A DNA stretch of 64,000 bases from Candidatus Mediterraneibacter pullicola (GTDB lineage Bacteria > Bacillota > Clostridia > Lachnospirales > Lachnospiraceae), in contig DXAK01000043.1 of assembly GCA_019117065.1 (NCBI GenBank), positions 60,671 through 124,670 of the forward strand, in the 5' to 3' direction. Under the pieces are notes generated by a model, which ran no database searches, had not been told where the DNA came from, and worked only from the letters and a program-made list of their open reading frames with translations. Each line of letters starts with the position of its first letter. Position 1 is the stretch's first letter. Below are positions 43,499 to 52,276 of this stretch, piece after piece. The translations under genes and the position numbers were made by a program.

Positions 43499-45868
43499 AT
43501 GTATCAGGTTAAAAAAAGGGACGGAAAGATTGCACAATTTAATCTTGCCAAGATCGGCGAAGCGATCAGAAAAGCATTTGAAGCTCAGGAAAAAAACTAT
43601 AATCAGGATATTATTGATATGCTGGCGTTAAAGGTCACGGCATGTTTTGAGCCAAAGATCCACGAGGATCTGATCTCGGTTGAAGATATACAGGACAGTG
43701 TGGAGTCTGTTCTTATCCAGGCTGGTTATGACGATGTGGCGAAAGGGTATATCCTTTACAGGAAACAGCGAGAGAAGATCCGCAACCTAAATTCCACCCT
43801 TCTCGATTACAAAGAGATCGTGGATGGTTATGTGAAGGTCACAGACTGGCGCGTGAAAGAGAACTCTACAGTGACTTATTCTGTGGGCGGCCTGATTCTG
43901 AGTAATTCCGGCGCGATCACAGCAAATTACTGGCTGTCGGAGATTTATGACGATGAGATTGGCAAAGCGCATAAGAACGCGGATATTCATATCCATGACT
44001 TGTCCATGCTCACGGGCTATTGCGCGGGCTGGTCTTTGAAACAGTTGATTCAGGAGGGATTAGGCGGAATCCCGGGACGGATTACATCAGCTCCGGCGAA
44101 GCATTTGAGCGTGCTCTGCAACCAGATGGTGAACTTCCTCGGCATTATGCAAAATGAGTGGGCGGGAGCGCAGGCATTTTCCTCTTTTGATACTTATCTT
44201 GCTCCGTTTGTCAGGACGGATGGGCTGACATATCCCGAAGTGAAGAAGTGTATTGAATCTTTTGTTTACGGTGTCAATATTCCGTCCCGCTGGGGCACAC
44301 AGGCTCCTTTCACTAATATTACGCTGGATTGGACGGTACCAAATGACCTGAAAAATCTTCCGGCGATTGTTGCTGGAAAAGAGATGGACTTTACTTATGG
44401 TGACTGCAAGGAAGAGATGGACATGATCAATAGGGCGTTCATCGAGACAATGATTGAAGGCGACGCGGAGGGACGCGGATTCCAGTATCCAATCCCGACT
44501 TATTCTATCACAAGTGATTTTGACTGGTCCGGGACGGAGAATAACCGCTTGCTCTTTGAAATGACAGCAAAATACGGTACTCCATATTTTTCAAACTATA
44601 TCAACAGCGACATGGAACCGAGCGATGTGCGCAGCATGTGCTGCCGTCTGCGCCTTGATCTGCGCGAGTTGCGCAAGAAATCCGGCGGCTTCTTCGGAAG
44701 CGGCGAGAGTACAGGTTCTGTCGGCGTTGTGACTATCAATATGCCGAGAATTGCATATCTGTCAGAAAATAAGGAAGACTTCTATAAAAGGCTGGACCGG
44801 CTGATGGATCTGTCGGCAAGATCGCTTCACATCAAGAGAACAGTTATCACGAAGCTGCTTAAAGAGGGGCTGTATCCATACACAAAGCGGTATCTGGGCA
44901 CATTTGAGAATCATTTTTCTACGATCGGTCTGATTGGAATGAACGAGGCTTGCCTCAATGCAAAATGGATCCGCAAGGATCTGACCTGCAAAGAGGCGCA
45001 GGAGTTCACGAAAGAAGTACTGAACCACATGAGGGAGCGTCTGTCTGACTATCAGGAAGAGTACGGGGATCTGTACAACTTGGAGGCGACTCCGGCGGAA
45101 TCTACCACATACCGTCTGGCAAAGCACGATGTAGAGCAATTCCCAGATATCATCACAGCAGCAGAAAAGAACGGCACGCCGTATTACACGAACAGTTCCC
45201 ATCTTCCAGTGGGATATACGGAAGATGTCTTTGAGGCGCTGGATATTCAGGATGAACTTCAGACCTTATATACGTCAGGTACTGTGTTCCATACATTCCT
45301 CGGAGAGAAGCTGCCCGATTGGAAGTCCGCAGCGTCTCTGGTGCGTAAGATTGCTGAGAATTACAGACTGCCATACTATACGATGTCGCCAACATATTCA
45401 ATCTGTAAAAATCACGGGTATCTTACAGGCGAACAGTTCAAATGTCCGTACTGCGGCGAGGAGGCGGAGGTCTACAGCCGGATCACAGGATATTACCGTC
45501 CGGTGAAAAACTGGAACGACGGAAAGACACAGGAGTTTAAGGAGCGCAAGGTTTATGACATTACCAATTCGCATATGCGCCCGAGGACAAAGGCTGCTGC
45601 GGAGGAAGCCGCTAAGGCACCGGCAGATGCGGACGGGACGAAAACGCTCCTCTTTACGACAAAGACATGTCCAAACTGTCGTATAGCAACCCGTTCCCTT
45701 GAGAAAGCGCACATTCCTTATGAGATAGTAGATGCGGAGGAAAATCTGGAACTGGTAGAAAAATATGGGGTGATGCAGGCTCCGACGCTGATCGTTGTAA
45801 AAGACGGTCAAGTCACGAAGCTTGCCAATGCCTCCAACATAAAAGATTATGCAGAAAAGGAAGGCTAA
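43499..45868 (+). CDS. nrdD: Class III ribonucleotide reductase fused to a thioredoxin-like domain
   Basis: 789 residues from ATG 43499 (8 bases after AAGGAAGGAG). Residues 1-95 form an ATP-cone, then the NrdD barrel. The zinc site (CKNHG about 635, CPYC about 649) precedes the glycyl-radical loop SRITGYYRPVKNW (Gly about 664). Residues about 710-785 add a thioredoxin/glutaredoxin-like domain with TKTCPNCR (about 721) and MQAPTLIVV. Most class III enzymes use formate; the built-in redoxin and adjacent trxB point to NADPH-fed reduction. Confidence 0.95.
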   Translation: MYQVKKRDGKIAQFNLAKIGEAIRKAFEAQEKNYNQDIIDMLALKVTACFEPKIHEDLISVEDIQDSVESVLIQAGYDDVAKGYILYRKQREKIRNLNSTLLDYKEIVDGYVKVTDWRVKENSTVTYSVGGLILSNSGAITANYWLSEIYDDEIGKAHKNADIHIHDLSMLTGYCAGWSLKQLIQEGLGGIPGRITSAPAKHLSVLCNQMVNFLGIMQNEWAGAQAFSSFDTYLAPFVRTDGLTYPEVKKCIESFVYGVNIPSRWGTQAPFTNITLDWTVPNDLKNLPAIVAGKEMDFTYGDCKEEMDMINRAFIETMIEGDAEGRGFQYPIPTYSITSDFDWSGTENNRLLFEMTAKYGTPYFSNYINSDMEPSDVRSMCCRLRLDLRELRKKSGGFFGSGESTGSVGVVTINMPRIAYLSENKEDFYKRLDRLMDLSARSLHIKRTVITKLLKEGLYPYTKRYLGTFENHFSTIGLIGMNEACLNAKWIRKDLTCKEAQEFTKEVLNHMRERLSDYQEEYGDLYNLEATPAESTTYRLAKHDVEQFPDIITAAEKNGTPYYTNSSHLPVGYTEDVFEALDIQDELQTLYTSGTVFHTFLGEKLPDWKSAASLVRKIAENYRLPYYTMSPTYSICKNHGYLTGEQFKCPYCGEEAEVYSRITGYYRPVKNWNDGKTQEFKERKVYDITNSHMRPRTKAAAEEAAKAPADADGTKTLLFTTKTCPNCRIATRSLEKAHIPYEIVDAEENLELVEKYGVMQAPTLIVVKDGQVTKLANASNIKDYAEKEG

Positions 45869-45871
45869 ACT

Positions 45872-46777
45872 ATGTATGATATTGGTATTATCGGTGGAGG
45901 AACCGCCGGAATGACAGCTGCTGTCTACGGGCAGCGTGCAGGAAAAAAGACACTGATTATCGAGGGAGGAGCATTCGGTGGGCAAATCACGTCCTCCCCC
46001 AATGTGGAAAACTATCCCGGCATCGCAAGTGTGAGCGGGAGTGAGTTCTCCATGAATCTCCTTGATCAGGCGACCAAATTGGGCGCGGATACCGTGACAG
46101 AACAAGTAACGGGAATCCGGGATGAGGGCAGTCAGAAAGTGATTGTGACTGGCAGTAATGAATATCCGTGTAAGAGCGTTATTCTAGCTACAGGGGTGAC
46201 TCACAGGCATTTGGGCGCTCCGGGGGAGGAGCGTCTGGCCGGGGCAGGAGTGTCTTACTGCGCGACCTGCGACGGTATGTTCTTCCGTGGAAGAGACGTG
46301 GCAGTGATTGGTGGCGGGAGCACGGCACTTCAGGACGCAGAGTTCCTGTCCAACTACTGTAAAAAGGTGTATCTCATCCACCGCAGGGATGAATTCCGTG
46401 GCGAGGATAATATCGTAAAGCGGCTTAGGGAAAAAGAAAACGTGGAGTTTATATTAAGCGCTACGGTTAAGGAGATCGCTGGGGAAGACGCCGTCGAGAA
46501 ACTGATCCTGAATCATAAGAAGACGGGAGAGGAATCAGAACTTCCGGTTGCAGGAGTTTTTGTTGCGGTGGGGCAGATCCCGAAGAATGAAGTGTTTGCG
46601 GATGTGGTGAAGCTGGATGCGGGTGGATTCATCCTCGCCTCGGAGGATTGCCTTACGTCACATCCGGGGATTTTTGCAGCGGGGGACTGCCGGACGAAAG
46701 AGGTAAGGCAGCTTACGACCGCGGCGGCAGACGGCGCGGTGGCAGCGCTTGCCGCATGCAAATACATCGTGGAGTGA
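45872..46777 (+). CDS. trxB: Thioredoxin reductase
   Basis: 301 residues. FAD-binding GIIGGGTAGMTAAVYG at the N-terminus, redox pair SYCATCDG (about residues 129-136), NADPH loop VAVIGGGSTALQDAE and the C-terminal FAAGDCRTKEVRQLTTAA. It starts 4 bases after nrdD. It probably reduces the redoxin domain fused to NrdD, as well as free thioredoxin. Confidence 0.95.
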   Translation: MYDIGIIGGGTAGMTAAVYGQRAGKKTLIIEGGAFGGQITSSPNVENYPGIASVSGSEFSMNLLDQATKLGADTVTEQVTGIRDEGSQKVIVTGSNEYPCKSVILATGVTHRHLGAPGEERLAGAGVSYCATCDGMFFRGRDVAVIGGGSTALQDAEFLSNYCKKVYLIHRRDEFRGEDNIVKRLREKENVEFILSATVKEIAGEDAVEKLILNHKKTGEESELPVAGVFVAVGQIPKNEVFADVVKLDAGGFILASEDCLTSHPGIFAAGDCRTKEVRQLTTAAADGAVAALAACKYIVE

Positions 46778-46817
46778 GTGTGGACAAAGCGAGCGCAGAT
46801 TTTTGCGTATAAAATAT

Positions 46818-46975
46818 AACAGGTGGAGAGGCATATATCTTTTGGGGGCGAGCTTTTGCTCGTGTCACAACACAAAGGCGCATAGGAGCGCAAAGTTGCG
46901 CTCCAAGGGTCCGTGTTGTTCTACGGCCCGCGCAAGATATATACCCCTCCTCCTGTTTTTGTTTTTCTTCAGGAA
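46818..46975. repeat. Large multibranched palindromic element
   Basis: A long outer stem joins AACAGGTGGAGAGGCATATA (from 46818) with its near-complement ending at 46957. Inside are CGAGC-TTTT-GCTCG (46849-46862), an outer CACAACAC/GTGTTGT stem and GGAGCGCAA-AG-TTGCGCTCC (46885-46904). On the plus strand the element is followed by TTTTTGTTTTTC, so it can also terminate trxB. Two mismatches become G-U pairs when read on the minus strand, hinting that this strand may be the folded RNA. No coding frame. Likely a dispersed structured repeat. Confidence 0.6.
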
Positions 46976-47060
46976 TCAGCCGCCACTGTATGTGCCTCCC
47001 GGTGGCTATATTAGGTGCGCTATTTTGTTTCGTTATACGTATCTTTGCGGTTCTTATGTT

Positions 47061-48800
47061 TCACAATTGCCGCATGGTCTCAAATGTATTATACAGATTC
47101 AACTGACCATACCCCCACTCCCGGTTAGGGTATTCCATCGTCTTCGGCCGTATAGTTCCCAAGATGAGCAGGCTCTTTAGCTGGAGGGAATCTACCCCCG
47201 GTGCTTTTTCAATATAGATAAGCCATTCCAGCATAAGGGCGGCGGCGCCAGCAGTGATGGCTGCGGAAACACAGGAGCCGGAGCGTGTTAAGAAGCGTCC
47301 GTCCGGGAGCGCGCCCACCACGTTGATGCCGGGGGCTGTGATGTCTGGCTTAATCTGTCCGGCGCGGGTATAGCCTCTTCCTGATGCCTGCGCTACGCCG
47401 CCACTGTTTCCGTCATAGTAGGAGACGGTAACGGGACTCTGCGCGTTGGCAGGGTTGGTTAGGGTGTAGTACGGATCAGCTTCGAGAAAATACACCTCTC
47501 CGGTTAAGAACTCTGTCACGGGGAGCCACATATGAAAACGTCCGTCAGTTAGGGTTAGAGGCTCTACGACGATCTTCCAGATGCCGGACGCAGGTGCATT
47601 GAAACGGAAGAAAATTAGTTCGGAATTGCTTTTTTCTACAAGCAGACGGTAGTCAATGGACACCCGCGTACGCTCGAATAAAAAGTCAATCTCCGCACTG
47701 GCGCCTACGCGGAAAGGAATACGGGATGTATTTTCTCCGGAGGGAGAGATGATAGAGATGGACAAGATGTTGGGAATCTCTGTCCATAGTTCTAGAGAGA
47801 ATCCGGAGACATTTTCTCCGACCCGCAGTTCCACGCTCTTTATGTCCGTATCATTTTCTATGACATTGTAGTAATGGTGCCGTTTATCTGCTTCATTTCC
47901 TGTGCCGATGATAGAGACATGGTTCGCCCGGGTACTGTATTGTTCAATAAGAAAAGAAAATGGCTGAGTGCCGATATGACCTCCCATGCTAGTTCCGACG
48001 GTGATGCACATGACAAGAGGAAGTCCGAGAGAATCCGCCAGAGTGTTTAAGTACTTAAGTCCAAGCATCAGATCAGTTTCCTGATAGCACACGGAATCTT
48101 CAGAGATAAAATAATAGTCCTGCAAATATTGTTTTGCCTGTTTTAACTTTACCACGGCGAGCGTCGCTTCGGGGGCTGCCCCTAAGAATTGCTGTTCAGG
48201 GGCGGCAGATCCGGCGGCGAGGCTTGCAACATAGGTTCCGTGCCCACTTTCATCTACCGAGGGAACTAGTTCAAGAGGCGTCACGGAACGGAGCGCCTCA
48301 TTGATACGTTCTTCCGTGAATTCGCTTCCATAGGCAAGCCCATCTGGAGGCGTTCCTGTCTGCACGGTTTGATCCCAGATAGCGGCGATTCTCGTTGTTC
48401 CGTCAAGTTTTCTAAAAATATCGTTTGTATAGTCGATGCCGCTGTCTAGAAATCCGATCAGCACACCGCTTCCTTTTAGCTGTAATGTAGGATAGTTCTG
48501 GACAGGAAGGATCCCGGTCTGATTCAGCGTTTCCATGCTCAGAGGAGCATAACATTTTGGGATAGAGTTATAAGAATAGCGGGAGAGTGAGATAGGATCT
48601 GCGATGTCCGCGGGCAGATAAATACATTTGTAGTCATAACCTGCGTCCTGCTCACAGCGTTCCTCCTGCATAATGCTGTTAAAAAATGGTGTGCGTACAT
48701 GGTTTCCTATAAAGTCGCGGTAATCTTCGGACAAGATCTGTTCTTTGCAGACGCTTGGATCTATCATGGCAGTTACCCGGAAAGACGTTTTCATAATCAT
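47061..48800 (-). CDS. Subtilisin-family (S8) protein with Cys at nucleophile position
   Basis: About 579 residues from ATG 48800 (ATG 48767, MIDPSVCKEQ, is an alternative; neither has a strong site). The catalytic Asp (VLIGFLDSGIDYT) and His (DESGHGTYVASLAAG) are present. The third motif reads TRSGSCVSAAITAG, where relatives have G-T-S: the expected Ser is Cys (codon 47271-47273). It resembles Lachnospiraceae/CspABC-type S8 proteins. No signal peptide seen. It may be a thiol protease or an inactive relative like CspC. Confidence 0.88.
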   Translation of the reverse strand: MIMKTSFRVTAMIDPSVCKEQILSEDYRDFIGNHVRTPFFNSIMQEERCEQDAGYDYKCIYLPADIADPISLSRYSYNSIPKCYAPLSMETLNQTGILPVQNYPTLQLKGSGVLIGFLDSGIDYTNDIFRKLDGTTRIAAIWDQTVQTGTPPDGLAYGSEFTEERINEALRSVTPLELVPSVDESGHGTYVASLAAGSAAPEQQFLGAAPEATLAVVKLKQAKQYLQDYYFISEDSVCYQETDLMLGLKYLNTLADSLGLPLVMCITVGTSMGGHIGTQPFSFLIEQYSTRANHVSIIGTGNEADKRHHYYNVIENDTDIKSVELRVGENVSGFSLELWTEIPNILSISIISPSGENTSRIPFRVGASAEIDFLFERTRVSIDYRLLVEKSNSELIFFRFNAPASGIWKIVVEPLTLTDGRFHMWLPVTEFLTGEVYFLEADPYYTLTNPANAQSPVTVSYYDGNSGGVAQASGRGYTRAGQIKPDITAPGINVVGALPDGRFLTRSGSCVSAAITAGAAALMLEWLIYIEKAPGVDSLQLKSLLILGTIRPKTMEYPNREWGYGQLNLYNTFETMRQL

Positions 48801-48858
48801 ATGAAAGTCACTGCGCCAGTATGCTAACTTAAAAAAATATAAATTCCTTTCATATTGG

Positions 48859-48886
48859 TTGAAGTTGGCGGTCAATGGGGTATAAT
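48859..48886 (+). promoter_or_regulatory. Predicted promoter of the zinc-ribbon/amphipathic gene
   Basis: TTGAAG (48859-48864), 16 bases and a perfect TATAAT (48881-48886), about 80 bases before the ATG at 48968. Confidence 0.6.
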
Positions 48887-48967
48887 GAATATAAGTTAAA
48901 ACACCGCTGTATTCTGCACGGTGGCCCATATGTCCAAAAGGACAAAAGAAGAAGGGAGAAGATAGAC

Positions 48968-49660
48968 ATGAAAGATTTTTTTGAAGATTTAGGGAAACGT
49001 CTTGGATCGACTGCGGAGACAGTGACAAACCGCGCTGGTGAAGCGATCGAAATTCAGAGGCTGAAGAGCCAGATCAGAGGGCTTGCAAGAGGAAATGCGG
49101 TAGACTTGATGGAGCTGGGACGTACTATCTATGACAGATATAAAGCAGGGGAGGAAGTAGAGGAGAACGCGAAGGCTCTCTGTGACGCAATCAGTGACAG
49201 GGAAGCTACAATCGAAGGCTATGAGAAGAAGATATCCCGCATCAGAGGTTCTTTTGAGTGCCCCAATTGCGGAAAGATGGTGGCAAAGGATATGACATAC
49301 TGTCCGTATTGTGGGGAAAAAACTCCTGAGGAATCAGAGAAAGAGCAAGAAGCAGCGCAAGAAGATACAGCGGAGGAAAATCCTGTGGACAATATAAAGG
49401 AAAAAACCGTGGATGTAGCAGAGAAAGCTGCTAAGAAAGCTGAAAAAGTAGCAAAAAAAGCCGGAGAAGCAGCGAAGCAGGCAGCCGATAAGACAGGAAA
49501 AGCCGTAGGAAAGGCAGCAGAGAAGGCGGAAAAGATGGCAGAAAAGGCGGCTGGAAAGACCGGCGAGATGGCGGAGAAAGCAGCAGAGAAGGCTGGAGAG
49601 ATGGCAGAAAAGGCTTCCGAAAAGATTAGCGAGGCGGTAAATAATAAATCAGAGAAGTAA
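48968..49660 (+). CDS. Zinc-ribbon protein with Ala/Lys/Glu amphipathic repeats
   Basis: 230 residues. Residues 1-90 are helical, then a zinc ribbon CPNCGKMVAKDMTYCPYCG (about 99-117), then about 110 residues of Ala/Lys/Glu repeats with an 11-residue rhythm (AEKAAEKAGEM, AEKASEKI). Such tails resemble LEA and apolipoprotein-like amphipathic helices. I start at ATG 48968 behind GAAGGGAGAAGA rather than at the upstream in-frame ATG 48875. Location and function unknown. Confidence 0.75.
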   Translation: MKDFFEDLGKRLGSTAETVTNRAGEAIEIQRLKSQIRGLARGNAVDLMELGRTIYDRYKAGEEVEENAKALCDAISDREATIEGYEKKISRIRGSFECPNCGKMVAKDMTYCPYCGEKTPEESEKEQEAAQEDTAEENPVDNIKEKTVDVAEKAAKKAEKVAKKAGEAAKQAADKTGKAVGKAAEKAEKMAEKAAGKTGEMAEKAAEKAGEMAEKASEKISEAVNNKSEK

Positions 49661-49682
49661 AAAAGACATCAGGAGATTTCCG

Positions 49683-50147
49683 ATGAAAAAAAGATGGTTT
49701 CTATATGAAGCGACAGCTTTGTTTGGCGCAGATCAGATATGTAAAACCTATGTTGAACAAAATCTGGATCCGGAGGAGGAGAAAAGACTGACGGACCGCG
49801 TTGTTCTTCGGCGTGCCCACAACAGGGGGATTAGTTTTGGGATTCTGAAAGATACGCCAAAAGCTGTGCTTACATTGTCTGTTTTGGCCGCCAGTATAGT
49901 GACGGTGATACAGGTATTCAGCATGTTCCAGAGAAAGAGGATCCTGCGCAGCGTGTCTTTATCCGCACTGGCAGCCGGGGCGTGGAGCAATACGTTTGAC
50001 CGGTTTGCCCGAGGATATGTAGTTGATTATATCGGGTTTCCGTGCAGGAAGAAAAAAGTTTCATCGGTCACTTATAATTTTGCCGATTTTTTCATCGCAA
50101 TGGGAGCAGCGGGAACATTGGCAGGCGAGCTCTTTTCCTCAAAATAA
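49683..50147 (+). CDS. lspA: Signal peptidase II (lipoprotein signal peptidase)
   Basis: 154 residues, four membrane segments. Catalytic aspartates lie in AWSNTFDRFARGYVVDYIGF (Asp about 108 and 116) and YNFADFFIAMGA (about 138). HNRGISFGIL is also typical. It cleaves lipoprotein signal peptides in the membrane. The N-terminus is slightly divergent, so a paralogue role is possible. It follows the zinc-ribbon gene by 23 bases. Confidence 0.88.
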   Translation: MKKRWFLYEATALFGADQICKTYVEQNLDPEEEKRLTDRVVLRRAHNRGISFGILKDTPKAVLTLSVLAASIVTVIQVFSMFQRKRILRSVSLSALAAGAWSNTFDRFARGYVVDYIGFPCRKKKVSSVTYNFADFFIAMGAAGTLAGELFSSK

Positions 50148-50218
50148 AAAAAGAAAGAAGCCGTTGGCAGGAGAGTGCCGGGATAGAGAATATCACGGCA
50201 TCCCGACAGCGGCTTTTA
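50145..50218. terminator. Convergent terminator between lspA and the HAD gene
   Basis: Arms AGCCGTTG (50159-50166) / CAGCGGCT (50207-50214) with inner TGCCG (50176-50180) / CGGCA (50196-50200). The left flank is A-rich, giving a strong U-run on the minus strand for the HAD gene; the right side has TTTT for lspA. It overlaps the HAD stop codon. Confidence 0.7.
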
Positions 50219-50786
50219 CTTTGTCAATATCGCCTGTAAATACGAGACCATCCATTCCGAGAGATCTTCCTATTTCAATGTTTTCCTCAAGATCATCAAT
50301 AAAGAAACATTCCCGCGGATTAAGGGAAAAGGTTTCAAACAGATACCGATAGATCGCGGGATCAGGTTTTGCCATTTTGAGCGGAGCGGAAAAAACAATA
50401 CCTCGGAATTTTTTTAAAACATCGTAACGGGCTGCCTGCTCGGCGAAATATGTCGGTGCGTTAGACAAAAGATACATAGGGATGTCCTGTTCATACAGGG
50501 CGTCGATAAAACAAAGCGTATCTTCCAGAGGCTGGACGTACTTAGGCCATTTGCGGAAGAAATCCTGCGTGGCGGCCTTTAGCCGGTCAGGAACGAGGGA
50601 TACTGCGCGCTGCGCATTTTCATCATAGTCAATCGTTCCCTTGTCTAGCTCATGCCAGTTGGTAAAGATTACAGAAGAAAGAATCTCATAGTCCTGATCG
50701 TTGGCACAGAACTGGTGGAGAATGTATCTTCCGTCAAATTTTCCGATTACATTTCCAAAGTCAAATACAATACTTTTGTATCTCAT
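50193..50786 (-). CDS. HAD-superfamily hydrolase
   Basis: 197 residues from ATG 50786 behind AAGGAGGCGGCC. HAD motif I is FDFGNVIGKFDG (nucleophile Asp about residue 9), then LSNAPTYF, a later lysine and FIDDLEENIE (motif IV). The small cap is of the subfamily IA type (phosphoglycolate-phosphatase/HAD-IA). A phosphatase role is likely; the substrate is unknown. Confidence 0.85.
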   Translation of the reverse strand: MRYKSIVFDFGNVIGKFDGRYILHQFCANDQDYEILSSVIFTNWHELDKGTIDYDENAQRAVSLVPDRLKAATQDFFRKWPKYVQPLEDTLCFIDALYEQDIPMYLLSNAPTYFAEQAARYDVLKKFRGIVFSAPLKMAKPDPAIYRYLFETFSLNPRECFFIDDLEENIEIGRSLGMDGLVFTGDIDKVKAAVGMP

Positions 50787-50850
50787 GGCCGCCTCCTTGC
50801 CATAGATCGATTCCCATATAATAGGTTGGTTTGTTGCGATAATTGATCTC

Positions 50851-51861
50851 TTATAACAGATTGATTCCGTTTTCTTTCGCCTCTTTGGCAACGTTTTCTG
50901 GCCAGAGAGAGGACTGGACTTCCCCGATATGTGCTTTTCTCAGATAGTACATGCAAATACGGGACTGCCCGATGCCTCCGCCTACTGTATAGGGAAGCTC
51001 CTTGTTAAGAAGGGATTTTTGGAATGGAAGTTTTGCGCGTTCTTCGCAGCCAGCGGTTTTGAGCTGGCTTCTTAAAGAGTTCTCGTCAACGCGGATTCCC
51101 ATGGAGGAGAGTTCCAGTCCCATGTCAAGAACAGGGTAATGGACGATAATATCTCCGTTTAACTCCCAATCATCGTAGTCAGGGGCCCGGCCGTCGTGTT
51201 TTTTTCCCGAAGCTAATATCTTGCCGATCTGGGAAATGAATACGGCGCCTTTTGCTTTTGCAATACGGTTCTCTCGTTCCTTAGGAGTACAGTTCGGGAA
51301 CATATCCTCCAGCTCCTGTGATGTGATGAAGAAGATATCGTCTGGCAGCAGGGGTTCAATATAGTTATAACGTCTGGATATGTAATCCTCGGTGTCTTTC
51401 AGTGCGGAGTAAACCTTCCGAACAGTATATTCTAGAGTTTCCATATTTCGCTCTTCCTTGGAGATGACTTTCTCCCAGTCCCACTGATCCACATAGAGTG
51501 AGTGGATGTTGTCTGTATCCTCATCGCGGCGGATGGCGCTCATATCTGTGTAGAGCCCCTCGCCGGAGTGAAAGCCGTAATTTTTCAGAGCATATCTTTT
51601 CCATTTTGCAAGGGAATGTACGATCTCTGCGGGTGCCTCGTCCTGTTCTCTGATCCCGAATGATACCGGTCGTTCTACTCCGTTTAAGTTGTCGTTTAAA
51701 CCAGATTCCGGGCGGACAAATAACGGCGCGGAAACACGGGTAAGGTGAAGAGATTTTGCAAGTGCTCTCTCAAAATAATCCTTCACTTCTTTGATAGCAA
51801 CTTCTGTCTCACGGATTGTAAGAGGAGAAGAGTAGTCGGTGGGTATTCGTAACTGTTCCAT
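50851..51861 (-). CDS. asnA: Aspartate-ammonia ligase
   Basis: 336 residues. It makes asparagine from aspartate, ammonia and ATP. AsnA signatures seen: VSAPLFVRPESGLNDNLNG, YVDQWDWEKVI, and the C-terminal GGGIGQSRICMYYLRKAHIGEVQ region split over the active site. The start is behind AAGGAGGCTTT. It has its own promoter (51898-51926) and a leader of about 35 bases. Confidence 0.96.
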   Translation of the reverse strand: MEQLRIPTDYSSPLTIRETEVAIKEVKDYFERALAKSLHLTRVSAPLFVRPESGLNDNLNGVERPVSFGIREQDEAPAEIVHSLAKWKRYALKNYGFHSGEGLYTDMSAIRRDEDTDNIHSLYVDQWDWEKVISKEERNMETLEYTVRKVYSALKDTEDYISRRYNYIEPLLPDDIFFITSQELEDMFPNCTPKERENRIAKAKGAVFISQIGKILASGKKHDGRAPDYDDWELNGDIIVHYPVLDMGLELSSMGIRVDENSLRSQLKTAGCEERAKLPFQKSLLNKELPYTVGGGIGQSRICMYYLRKAHIGEVQSSLWPENVAKEAKENGINLL

Positions 51862-51897
51862 TTAAAAGCCTCCTTTGCAAGCAGTCTTGATCTTTCT

Positions 51898-51926
51898 ATT
51901 TTATCGGAGCAGAATATAAAAGTCAA
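51898..51926 (-). promoter_or_regulatory. Predicted promoter of asnA
   Basis: On the minus strand TTGACT (51926-51921), 17 bases and TAAAAT (51903-51898). The predicted start lies about 30 bases before the asnA ATG. Confidence 0.65.
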
Positions 51927-52040
51927 TTAAAAATACGCATAGATAACACATGCAAAAACACCTGTTTACTCACTTTGATAAAAGTAGATGTATAATTAAC
52001 AGATAATTTATATTTTAAACATTAAATATCCAAAAATTTA

Positions 52041-52069
52041 TTGACAAAAACGAAAAAGAGTGTTATTAT
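52041..52069 (+). promoter_or_regulatory. Strong predicted promoter
   Basis: TTGACA (52041-52046), 17 bases and TATTAT (52064-52069) in an AT-rich region. The predicted start, near 52076, lies only about 15 bases before the ATG at 52091. Confidence 0.7.
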
Positions 52070-52090
52070 TTTTACAACAAATAAAACCGA

Positions 52091-52276
52091 ATGAATAATC
52101 GATCAAAAGAAAATAAAATTCGTCTTCTGCTTGAGAGAGAATTCAGAAAAAGTTTTATTCACCCGACGGATATCGTGGTTGACAGACAGGGATCAGATAT
52201 AGAGAAACATCATAATGACGAGAAAGTTATGAGAGAGGTAAAATCTATATTAGAAGAGAGATCGCAGGAGAGTTAA
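52091..52276 (+). CDS. Small hydrophilic ORF (61 aa), unknown
   Basis: 61 residues, highly charged, with no membrane or signal segment and no family that I recognise (starts MNNRSKENKIRLLLEREF). A strong promoter lies about 25 bases upstream, giving a short 5' leader and no ribosome site. A terminator lies about 120 bases after the stop. It may be a real small protein or an ORF carried by a small RNA of about 350 bases. I am unsure of the coding status. Confidence 0.4.
   Translation: MNNRSKENKIRLLLEREFRKSFIHPTDIVVDRQGSDIEKHHNDEKVMREVKSILEERSQES

Noticed and set aside
46749..47180. 143-residue ORF running over the structured element
   Set aside because: Composition is Cys/Arg/Ser-rich with no ribosome site, and the region is occupied by hairpins and the end of the S8 gene.
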